From the NCBI RefSeq assembly GCF_932526225.1, contig NC_064043.1, positions 7,307,501-7,371,500 of the forward strand: a stretch of DNA of 64,000 nucleotides, written 5' to 3'. Positions 24,704 through 35,239 of the stretch are shown here, piece after piece. The stretch is from Nematostella vectensis (Eukaryota; Cnidaria; Anthozoa; Actiniaria; Edwardsiidae). The notes beneath the pieces were generated by a model. That model was not told the DNA's origin. It searched no databases and saw only the letters and a list, made by a program, of their open reading frames with translations. A program made the position numbers and the translations under genes. Positions within the stretch are counted from its first letter, which is position 1. Each line of letters opens with the position of its first letter.

Positions 24704-24735
24704 CAGACAGACAGACAGACAGACAGACAGATAGA
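24616..24735. repeat. (GACA)n microsatellite
   Basis: About 120 bp of GACA repeat with one interruption near 24702 and a short GATA tail. It creates artificial DRQT/VCLS open frames on the two strands. Confidence 0.98.
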
Positions 24736-25059
24736 TAGCTTAATTCAAAACTTTTCATTGCGCAATTTATATCGAGTAAAATTTATTTTAAAAAATAGTA
24801 AATGAATTTACAAAATACCAAAATTGTGATTTCAGAACTATTAAATTGTTTTTGTATAATTCAAGTATAAAGGACAAAAATGAAAAGGCTAGTTAATTTT
24901 TATCATTAATTCATGAGTTAAAAACATTTAAAAAAAGATCCCTAAAACATAAGCTTCTGATAACTGTTTTTAGGGTTCTTCTTAGAAGTTTTTTTTTTTT
25001 CCTTTTTGATCACCGAGCATGTTTGCTGAATGATGTTTTGCTTTTGAGAAGGTAAGTTA

Positions 25060-25416
25060 GAGGTCGTCCACACTAACACGGATTCAAAAGTATCCGGATT
25101 CGTTTCGCCGAAAACGCATCACTTGATTCGCGTCCACACTATCGTTTTCGCATCGTGTTCGCCTGGATCCAGCCGTCCACACTAACACGGATTCAAACGT
25201 TTGGAAACGTTAAAAGGTACAGGGTGAAGTCATTTTCATGATATGCGCATGCTCAAAGCAGCGCTCGCCTGCGATATGACGCCATCGTTTTCATTTTGAT
25301 AAGGATTCGACCGTCCACACTACGGACCAAAGTATACGGATTCATTTTGATACACAGCGTTTCCAAAAGTATCCGGATTCGCTGGATCCAGCGCGCGTGT
25401 TAGTGTAGACGGCCCC
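25060..25416. mobile_element. Harbinger-like MITE, 357 bp
   Basis: Terminal repeats GAGGTCGTCCACACTAACAC (left) and GGGGCCGTCTACACTAACAC (reverse complement of the right end) are flanked by TTA at 25057-25059 and 25417-25419. A TTA target site and G-rich ends fit PIF/Harbinger elements. The motif GTCCACACTA recurs inside at about 25134, 25174 and 25312, together with CGGATTC motifs, so the interior is built from sub-repeats. No transposase coding is present. Confidence 0.75.
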
Positions 25417-27041
25417 TTAGGGAAAGTTCATTTATTATCCCGAGGGGGGTGAGGATTTCGATAAACGAAAGGGATAAAATTAGCCCCCCCCACCCCTCTT
25501 CAGGAGAAACACAATTTACCATGCCCCCCTTATGCTTCCCCTATATTTTCGGAAACCCCCCCGCCCCCAACCCCAAGAAACCGAAGAAAGGAAACGGCTA
25601 CGACCATGTCAAGGTAACGCAAGCAAGAGATTAGCTGCAAGCTGGTCAGAAAGTTGAAGGGAAAAATTCGCTGAAAACATTAATTCGGAAAATTTCAAAA
25701 CGGTGCGACTAAATCCATGTTGATGTTCTACACAATGGTTCATGGGTAAGGTATAAATGAATGAATTTTTTACCTCGGATATTTAGGGGGAGTGGTGGGT
25801 AAATTTTGCTCACTCACAGCTGTTGTTTAAAATGTCACTAGATTTACTAGATTACAATTTAAAAGCTAATGTTATGCATTTATCATTACTATGAGCAGTA
25901 ATACATGCAAATACTTTTTTGTAATAATAACAGATTTTTTTCTTTTGCAAAAATTATAAGAATCCAAGATGGCGGAAATTCTTCCCAAAAAAAATTGATT
26001 ATAAACGTTTTTATGGCCTTTTTGCATTGTAAAACCGTTAGAAGGTTGATTTTGACATATATAATTAATATAAAATGATTTCAACCCGATATCCGATAAT
26101 TAAGGCAATATTTGAAAGAATATCAAGACATCGTATTTATGACGTTGACAAAATTGATTCGACCACACCCAAAATAGAGCGTGACGATTCTTTGCATGCT
26201 GCAGACATTATTGTCTGTAAGGTTGATGGTCATAGCCTAAGCGGTTCATGAAATACGGAGAGGGGGCCTTTTAGCCCCCCCCCCCCCCCCCCCTACCAGT
26301 AACAGACAGCTCATAAAAGCCCATTCTGGATAGGGTTAAAAGAATGTTTTGTTGAAAAAATTAAGCTGTCAAACACTACTATGTAAGCCTTGAACACAAA
26401 AAATTTTTTTGGATGTGAAAGAAGATACTAAAAGCTTTAAAAAGGAAAAGATTTAAACCAGGAAAAGTATGTTATCAGTAAATCAAAATAATACTAGCAA
26501 CCGGGCGCGTTGGTTAAATAGACGTTTGCCATAAAATAAATTCCAAATAATTTAATGTGTCATAATTTTTTTAATATTCACATTATACAGAATTTGCCTC
26601 TGTTATTTAGTGTGCCAAGTTTAAATCTGATTTGATCTAACACAGGAAATATAGGGAACAGAACACAGGCATATTCAGTCGTACGAATTCTCTCTACGGC
26701 GAACAGAACGAACGAAATTTTTTTGAAGATATTGTTATTACCTCAATCACATTTCACCACGCCAGATTCAAGAGAGTCCATATTCATTAACCTCTTACTA
26801 CTTCATCTCGACAAGTTTCTCTAAAGTTGAGTAGTCGTCTTTCGGTTTCCCATTCAAATAAAGTTGAAAACAACACTCCCAATTCGTTGTTCTGTACCAA
26901 TGCTAGGGTTTCTTGAATGCTACGCTTTCGCTTTTTACAAGTTCACCTTCCTGGAGTTAGAAGACTAAACTAATATTCGTCTATTTTCAAAGTGTTCTAT
27001 AAACTGTACAAGCTTTGGCTTTGTTGTAGCATGTTCGACGT

Positions 27042-27666
27042 TCGTCCAGACCTGGGACTCTCTTTGCGATCGACATTCTGGCCCGCGTGAAAGAGGGTCC
27101 AGTATTTTTTGCATGCGCATGCGCGAACATGTCCCAATCAGCGATCTTCACGGTAAAAGTTGAAATACGAGCGCGCGCAATAACGGACGTGCCTAAGGAG
27201 GGTCGATTCCCGCTAGACCCGCTAGAGCTCCGAAAATCGATCATCGCTAAGTTGAAAAGAATGTTTTGTACATGTGAAGGAATATCAGCGAACTGCTTGG
27301 GATTTGTTTTCTATAAAAACGCGATAAAATGTGATTGAAAATCAAATTCCAAAAAAGCACGCGCTCGCTATTGCCTAGAGCGCGCGCGTGAAAATAACGA
27401 AAACGGAAATGCTTGATATATTTTCCAGACTCTAATTATCATCTGTCCTGTTCTCAGAAATCAAGTATTTACCCACGACCAAAATGCTGATTTATTATTT
27501 TTGAAATAAACCCTCGCTCGTTCCTTTCACAGCCATCTTGAACTGAGCAACCAGGCCACACCGCATATATGCGGTGTATTTTCGCGCATGCGCATGCAAT
27601 AAATACTAGACCCTCTTTCACGCGAGCCAGAATGTCGAGCGCAAAGAGAGTCCCAGGTCTGGACTA
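27042..27666. mobile_element. long-TIR element with 9-bp TSD, 625 bp
   Basis: Direct repeats GTTCGACGT at 27033-27041 and 27667-27675 flank inverted arms of about 90 bp. The left end reads TCGTCCAGACCTGGGACTC; the right end is inverted TAGTCCAGACCTGGGACTC. The arms continue through AAAGAGGGTC and a GCATGCGCATGCG core. Long arms plus a 9-bp duplication fit a non-autonomous Mutator-like element. Interior frames show no transposase. Confidence 0.8.
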
Positions 27667-28569
27667 GTTCGACGTATAAAGTTAAAAAATACTTTTTTTT
27701 CTGTTCGCGCGTTCTTACTTTGGCGCCATTCAATTTTCGACCAATTAGAGAGCGAGGCACCGACACGGAAAAATCCACAAGAATCCCATCGTGACCACGG
27801 GAACTTTATCGTATAGCTTACCACTTTCCTATGACTACGGGGCTCCGCTACAAATCATCAAGCAATAAAAAACCTAAAGTATAAAAACAAACTTTACGTT
27901 ATACTTTCATTTTCTTGAATCCATTGAACCCACAAAAACAAACGAAAACATTTTTTCCCTATTTTGAGTTTCTTAAAACTCATCAAAGTGAGACACTGCT
28001 CATTTGTGGTAACATCTTTCATCTCACGCTGCTCTGATAACAACGTAAATTGGCTTGTATTTTTCATAAAAATAAAACAGCTTAGCATTGGGAGAGTGAA
28101 TTGATTGAGCGCTGTACTTATGCATGTTTGCAAGCGAAACGTGGATTCATGCTAGGACTTTGGATTTGACCTGACGAGAAAATAATTTTCTATTAAATCA
28201 CCACTGATCTCCAAAATGCTTTCTTTTGAAACTTGTCAGCCTGCGAAGCGCTAAAGGGAAAAGGGGAGGGGTCCGTGGGCAAGAGAAAAACTCTGAGCGA
28301 GCGGCCGGGAGAGAAGCCTTCAAGGAGTAAACATTGTGTTTTGAGACCATGGAAATGGACCTTGGGGATCATAATAAAGGTACCTAGTATCTTGTTTCTT
28401 AATCTCGTAGTTACATTTATGAGGGTTTTTTTTATTGGTTTTTTGGTACTTCTCACGGCCAGTACAGGCCGGTTGAGGGGTCAATGGGTTTAATATTGAT
28501 ATAAAACGCCGTGTTACCAAATTTAGGACAGTTTCGTATATATTTGGATAAATCAGGCGCGTACACAGG

Positions 28570-29796
28570 GGGCTGAGGTACACTACACTAAATTACACTA
28601 ACCTGAAGCGAAGGGAAGTGAAAGAACCACTGGTGACGCACTGTGGACGTGACAGTGCTTACAATGTTTCTTAACAATTTACCCAAGGGGGTACTTAACT
28701 TGGAGCCTAGCTCTGTACCTTCTGCACCAGTGGTGGAAATTGAGAAAAAAAAATAATAAAGAAATTGGAAATCCGCTATAAAAAAAGAAATGTAAAAGGT
28801 GTTTGTCTCACCATTTTATTTTAGAACAAATGTCAATTTGTTCAATTTGTAAAACAAGCAAAAATCTTTCGTTATTCGCACTAAGACGATTGAGGAAAAA
28901 GACAAACTTTAAATCACAACCTATATGGAAACATGCATAACCTAATTGTATCTCTTTTGGGAAATGACCAGTAGGGGCGTAACCTTACGTAACCTGCTAC
29001 GTCTCTGCCTTAAGTGAAGTTCGGGGGTTAATTGGAGGAAATGAGGAATGAAACTTTCTGAGAACTGTATGTTGTACATAGACCTAGAAGGGGCTTGGTG
29101 CTTCTCAAAGGTTATCCAGGCGGGGTTCAGAGTACTAGCGCAGTCACCGGCCACGTATTTTTTTATCTTTTTTTTTTTAGGTCCTTTTAAATCCCTCGAG
29201 TAAAGCGAATGCCATCATTTTGTTAAGAGACGCTGCCTCGGGCAATTCCGGATGCCATTTGAAAAAATTTCTTGAATTTCATGGCTTGGCAGTTTTACAC
29301 AACATGCAGCAAGTCTTTCCCATCCTTTATTTCAATATTTAATTTTGCTCGTAAAAATAAACGAACATGTCAAAAGTTTTAAGTGTACCATCCTTGAATT
29401 TGGCAGTTCAGAGTGGTTAGCAGCGAGGTTTTATTCTTCTTAGCCCAAGGTCATGGTATTACTCAAATTAGTGACGTCTGAGTTAAAGAATACTCTTACA
29501 AAAGCTATTTTATTATACTTAGACGCTTTTGAATTGATATAGGATCTTTACTAAAAACAAAATTGAATGCAATAAACAAGAAACAAGAAGCTCCTCAGCA
29601 TTGGTATGAGATTGCAGTACCAAAATGGATTTAAATCCTTCACATACTATTCGGAACACACTTTAGTTTGCTAGGCGCACATAATCGACTCATTGTGAAA
29701 ATTTAATAAAATAAAGTTTTGATTTAATTGCGCATGTGCTTATGTCCTAGTCATAGCCAAACGCTTGACTAGTGAGGACAGACTTTGATGATTGCC
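28570..29796. repeat. duplicated segment, copy A
   Basis: Matches 35240-36719 in the same orientation. Shared landmarks include CCTGAAGCGAAGGGA, GACAGTGCTTACAATGTTT, CATAGACCTAGAAGGGGCTT, GACGCTGCCTCGGGCAATTC and GACTAGTGAGGACAGACTTT, in the same order. Copy A holds about 230 bp not seen in copy B (about 28800-29040). No gene was recognised inside. The pair may be a local duplication or two members of a dispersed repeat family. Confidence 0.8.
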
Positions 29797-29960
29797 ATTG
29801 TTCTCTAATCAGAACCAGACTGTTGATCTAATTGAGCTTGTCTAGTGAGAGCCAAACTTTTGATTTGATTACACTTGTGCGCTTGTAAGTCCCAAACATT
29901 GGATTGATTGGGCTTGCGAACGAAAGATTTTCACTTGTATTTCGCTAGCTTCTTATTGAG
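29700..29960. repeat. degenerate tandem repeat (AGAGCCAAAC units)
   Basis: Diverged units of roughly 50-60 bp share GTCTAGTGAGAGCCAAAC, TTTGATT(T/G)GATT and GCGCTTGT-like motifs, three to four times. The first unit is also present in copy B of the duplicated segment. Confidence 0.4.
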
Positions 29961-30394
29961 AACCAGCCTTTAAAAAAATTCGTACGGTTCATAATCGGCC
30001 AAGATTATCTTGACCTTCTTGGGAATTGAGAGAGGGTAACTCGTTAGATTCGTATACACATCAATTTTGCAATGTTCGTTTTATTGGTCCTACAATCTAC
30101 AAAATTACTACAAGTTATCGTAAAACTATAAATGTCTATCGCTACAAGCTTTCCTAGTTCCGTTAATCTGTGCCAAGGGTATTGTTCTTGTGGTTGAGAC
30201 TGATCTGCGTTTTTGATGTGTCTAGGCATTGTGACCATTCCAGCCAATGTCATCATGATCCTTTGGCATGTCAGCGAAATAATGATCTCTGTCATCACTC
30301 CGTGGCTTAAAGGCGTCTTCTTGCTTTAAAGGGTTCCTTGGTATGTGGAACCCTCTATTCTCATGGAAGCCTGAAAATAGCGGCACTTGCAATC

Positions 30395-30640
30395 ATCATG
30401 ATCACTATCATTACGATCATCATGATAATAATCATTATCATTCCTCCTCCTCCTCCTCCTCAGCATCATCATCATCATCTTCCTCATCATAATCATTTTC
30501 ATAATCAACTTCCTCCTTGTCATAATCATCATCATCATTTTCTTTATCATCATTATCATCTCCATATTATGTCACGAACCATCACCTTCTCCATCGTCCT
30601 AATGTTTATATTCATCATTACCATCATTATTGCCATCTTC
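30395..30640. repeat. imperfect CAT/ATC trinucleotide-rich tract
   Basis: Low-complexity ATCATC, CCTCCT and ATTATC runs on the plus strand. The long hydrophobic or His/Pro-rich frames through it are products of the repeat and are not called as genes. Confidence 0.85.
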
Positions 30641-30757
30641 ATGCTATGTGTGCTTAAAGTGGACATAGAAAGTGTTTATAATGAGTTGTGCACACACGAT
30701 CCTAGATACAAATCCTACTCAAACGGAGATTATTAAGTGAGCATGCAATTTTCACAA

Positions 30758-31494
30758 TCAATCTGATGATGTTGCCCAACATTGCATACAAAAAACAACT
30801 AATACTACATGGACAGAGCTAGCAGTACCAGAACTGCAACAGTACTGTTTGATTTTGATGCTGTATGACTTTGCAAAGATTGTATTTCTTTCACCACGGT
30901 TAATTAATACTGCTTTTTCAAGGTTAATAATATCAACTGCATATATTGAACACAAGTAAACAATTGAAGAAAAAAAACAACAGAAATCTCAAATGAAAAG
31001 TAATTGAATAGTGAAAAGATAAAGTACAAACTATTCCTGTGACAAAACTAAAGCACCATTACTTTTCGTTCGTTAAAAACTCCACGTATCCCAGACTATG
31101 CAGTGCAGCTGTCTATATTTAAAATGGGAGTAAAAGGCCTACCCTCTTGTTCCAAGGCGTCCGCGCTGTCTGGTTCTCGTAGCATGTCTTAAACACATTA
31201 GAAGGATGGAAGGGAAACCGATTAGAAATAATTTAAAATTAAAAGAAAATAACACTTTGTTTAGCACCACTATTAAAATTTCGTTTCTAAGAGAATTGGA
31301 AGCGCTCGCGTAATTCCAAAGTTTATTGTAATTGTGGCTCACAACACCTTATAATACGACAGTGTGAGGTTATTTGACTAAAATAAGGTCACATGAGAGT
31401 GGACATCGTACGTACGTTTTTGTCCTTCCACGCAAAGCACCATGATGAGGAGAATTCCCAGGACTGGTAGCAAGGTTGGCGATAACACCTTCAT
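30758..31494 (-). CDS. putative small secreted cysteine-containing protein
   Basis: Read on the minus strand. Exon 1 (31416-31494) starts with a strong signal peptide: MKVLSPTLLP, a hydrophobic LLIMVL core, then a CVEG cleavage-like site. Exon 2 (31143-31187) is 45 nt, in phase 1 on both sides. Exon 3 (30758-30936) contains a CC pair and two more Cys near the end. Together they make exactly 101 codons (79+45+179 nt), 100 aa. The signal exon is convincing; the later exons rest only on splice signals and phase. Exon 1 has a second possible donor four bases on (GTAC duplicated) that shifts exon 2 to a basic Arg-rich frame. No family was recognised: a secreted or venom-like peptide, a neuropeptide precursor, or one end of a longer gene are all possible. 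The 29-bp splice-donor minisatellite lies directly upstream. Confidence 0.4.
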
Positions 31495-31756
31495 GGCTGC
31501 AAACAGAAGTGCGTATTCTTTGAAACTCGCCTAGACGAGGGGCCATTTCTAGCTTATCACCAATTGGCTATAGAAGACTGCATGGACATGAATAGTGCTT
31601 AAGGAGCGCCATTATTTCGTAGCTTATAACCAACTGGCTATACCCTACACTAGCTATAGGAAACTAATTTAATTTTATATAGCACTTGCCTACAATGGTT
31701 ATATTCAACAGTCTTATATCCGCCGGCTATAAATGTTAATATCGTTATATGGATTT

Positions 31757-34352
31757 CGTATAGCACTTACCTAGAGGATGGAATTGGTATAGCTCTTACC
31801 TAGAGGATGGACTTGGTATAGCACTTACCTAGAGGATGGACTTAGTATGGCACTTACCTAGAGGATGGGATTGGTATGGCACTTACCTAGAGGATGGGAT
31901 TGGTATAGCTCTTACCTAGAGGATGGACTTGGTATAGCACTTACCTAGAGGATGGACTTGGTATAGCTCTTACCTAGAGGATGGACTTGGTATAGCACTT
32001 ACCTAGAGGATGGACTTGGTATAGCACTTACCTAGAGGATGGACTTGGTATAGCTCTTACCTAGAGGATGGACTTGGTATAGCTCTTACCTAGAGGATGG
32101 AATTGGTATAGCTCTTACCTAGAGGATGGACTTGGTATAGCTCTTACCTAGAGGATGGACTTGGTATAGCACTTACCTAGAGGATGGACTTGGTATAGCA
32201 CTTACCTAGAGGATGGACTTGGTATAGCTCTTACCTAGAGGATGGACTTGGTATAGCTCTTACCTAGAGGATGGAATTGGTATAGCTCTTACCTAGAGGA
32301 TGGACTTGGTATAGCTCTTACCTAGAGGATGGACTTGGTATAGCTCTTACCTAGAGGATGGACTTGGTAAAGCTCTTACATAGAGGATGGACTTGGTATA
32401 GCTCTTACCTGAAGGATGGACTTGGTATAGCTCTTACCTAGAGGATGGACTTGGTATAGCTCTTACCTAGAGGATGGACTTGGTATAGCTCTTACCTAGA
32501 GGATGGACTTGGTATAGCACTTACCTAGAGGATGGACTTGGTATAGCTCTTACCTAGAGGATGGACTTGGTATAGCTCTTGACTAGAGGATGGACCTGGT
32601 ATAGCTCTTACCTAGAGGATGGACTTGGTATAGCTCTTACCTAGAGGATGGACTTGGTATAGCACTTACCTAGAGGATGGACTAGCTCTTACCTAGAGGA
32701 TGGACTTGGTATAGCTCTTACCTAGAGGATGGACTTGGTATAGCACTTACCTAGAGGATGGACTTGGTATAGCTCTTACCTAGAGGATGGACTTGGTATA
32801 GCTCTTACCTAGAGGATGGACTTGGTATAGCTCTTACCTAGAGGATGGACTTGGTATAGCTCTTACCTAGAGGATGGACTTGGTATAGCACTTACCTAGA
32901 GGATGGACTTGGTATAGCTCTTACCTAGAGGATGGACTTGGTATAGCACTTACCTAGAGGATGGACTTGGTATAGCACTTACCTAGAGGATGGACTTGGT
33001 ATAGCACTTACCTAGAGGATGGACTTGGTATAGCTCTTACCTAGAGGATGGACTTGGTATAGCTCTTACCTAGAGGATGGACTTGGTATAGCTCTTACCT
33101 AGAGGATGGACTTGGTATAGCTCTTGACTAGAGGATGGACTTGGTATAGCTCTTACCTAGAGGATGGACTTGGTATAGCTCTTACCTAGAGGATGGACTT
33201 GTTATAGCTCTTACCTAGAGGATGGACTTGGTATAGCTCTTACCTAGAGGATGGACTTGGTATAGCTCTTACCTAGAGGATGGACTTGGTATAGCTCTTT
33301 CCTAGAGGATGGACTTGGTATAGCTCTTACCTAGAGGATGGACTTGGTATAGCTCTTACCTAGAGGATGGACTTGGTATAGCTCTTACCTAGAGGATGGA
33401 CTTGGTATAGCTCTTACCTAGAGGATGGACTTGGTATAGCTCTTACCTAGAGGATGGACTTGGTATAGCTCTTACCTAGAGGATGGGATTGGTATAGCTC
33501 TTACCTAGAGGATGGACTAGCTCTTACCTAGAGGATGGACTTGGTATAGCACTTACCTAGAGGATGGACTTGGTATAGCTCTTACCTAGAGGATGGACTT
33601 GGTATAGCTCTTACCTAGAGGATGGACTTGGTATAGCTCTTACCTAGAGGATGGACTTGGTATAGCTCTTACCTAGAGGATGGACTTGGTATAGCTCTTA
33701 CCTAGAGGATGGACTTGGTATAGCTCTTACCTAGAGGATGGGATTGGTATGGCACTTACCTAGAGGATGGGATTGGTATGGCACTTACCTAGAGGATGGG
33801 ATTGGTATAGCTCTTACCTAGAGGATGGACTTGGTATAGCTCTTACCTAGAGGATGGAATTGGTATAGCTCTTACCTAGAGGATGGACTTGGTATAGCTC
33901 TTGACTAGAGGATAGACTTGGTATAGCTCTTACCTAGAGGATGGACTTGGTATAGCTCTTACCTAGAGGATGGACTTGGTATAGCTCTTACCTAGAGGAT
34001 GGACTTGGTATAGCACTTACCTAGAGGATGGGATTGGTATAGCACTTACCTAGAGGATGGACTTGGTATAGCTCTTGACTAGAGGATGGACTTGGTATAG
34101 CTCTTACCTAGAGGATGGACTTGGTATAGCTCTTACCTAGAGGATAGACTTGGTATAGCACTTACCTAGAGGATGGGATTGGTATAGCTCTTACCTAGAG
34201 GATGGACTTGGTATAGCTCTTACCTAGAGGATGGACTTGGTATAGCTCTTACCTAGAGGATGGACTTGGTATAGCTCTTACCTAGAGGATGGACTTGGTA
34301 TAGCTTTTACCTAGAGGATGGACTTGGTATAGCTCTTACCTAGAGGATGGAC
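31757..34352. repeat. 29-bp minisatellite, about 90 copies, splice-donor-like
   Basis: About 2.6 kb of head-to-tail 29-bp units, each with TTACCTAGAGGATGGA and TTGGTATAGC. The main variant positions are AGCTCT versus AGCACT, GGACTT versus GGGATT or GGAATT, and a shortened unit lacking TTGGTAT (near 32690 and 33515). On the minus strand every unit reads CTCTAG|GTAAGA or CTCTAG|GTAAGT, close to the 5' splice-site consensus, and the commonest variant is donor position +6. Partial units persist to about 34475, where a segment with TTTCAACGGTAGCTGAGC is also duplicated. No long frame survives, since 29 is not a multiple of 3. There are no spacers, so it is not a CRISPR array. Confidence 0.97.
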
Positions 34353-35239
34353 TTTCAACGGTAGCTGAGCACCAACTGTCTTAGCGTGTACTAGCTTTTT
34401 ATAACTATATGGACTTGGTATAGCTCTTACCTAAAGGATGGACTGGGTATAGCTTTTATCTAGAGGATGGACTTTCAACGGTAGCTGAGCACCAACTGGT
34501 TCACTGCTCAGCGACTCAACTTATTTATTCAGATCTCAAACCACTTACTGCGAATGAGGAATAAAAAGAGCTCCATGAAAAGTCGTATCATTTTAATTTG
34601 TTTGCTCATCACCTGCAAAATGTTGTGTTAAGGTTGATTGTTTAGTTTTGTTTAATAGTGTTGCATTGCTAAATATTTGTATGCCCAATTTAAGATCAAC
34701 GGGAATGACAATACAGTTTTTAATTGGAAATGAAATTTCTTTTTGCTGACAAATTGTATTCTTATCACAGAGATAAGTTGTAATTGGACTGCTGCTGCGA
34801 GGGAGCCCTGGAAACACACGATTTCTTATGATACCTCAGCGGTCTCAGTACGAATTTGAAATAATTTCATTTATTGCAATGGAAAAGTAGCCAATACGGT
34901 TATCAATATGCACTAGAGGACTATTGTGGGGCGGTTCCTGTTTAGTGTCTTGGAACACTATGTTGTCTCACTGTGTGAATGTATTTTAATTTTGATTAAA
35001 AAAATAACATTTAGAGGTCACCGCAACGAGAGTACTAGAGGCCAATCCTGGGTACGCACCTGTGAATGGGGTTATATACCAGGCCAGCAGGACTTATGAG
35101 GCCAAGAATTAATAATTTTAGGACATGTGCGTCAATTAATTTGTGATGCTATAGAGGAGATGGCTATTCTTTAGAATATATACAAATAAAAATAAAAAAG
35201 CCTTAATAGCAAATTACCAAAGTACCAGAAGGTGGCTGG

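Larger units (their letters stand above)
20968..30757. other. 9.8-kb gene desert rich in mobile-element remnants
   Basis: No gene was recognised between the GPCR and the small secreted-protein gene. The region holds the elements listed separately (21604, 23161, 23700-24520, 24616, 25060, 27042), one copy of a duplicated segment (28570), C or G runs near 23281 and 26274, and a CAT/ATC-rich stretch (30395-30640). Remaining DNA is AT-rich and featureless by eye. Confidence 0.6.

Noticed and set aside
24510-24758. Cys-Leu-Ser-Val and Asp-Arg-Gln-Thr repeat proteins
   Set aside because: Translation of a GACA microsatellite.
30326-30736. His/Pro/Ile-rich 132-aa frame and Met/Arg-rich minus-strand frame
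   Set aside because: Low-complexity CAT/ATC tract; the hydrophobic run is a repeat artefact.
31757-34352. CRISPR-like array because of the 29-bp repeats
   Set aside because: Units are directly contiguous with no unique spacers, and the host is a eukaryote. It is a minisatellite.
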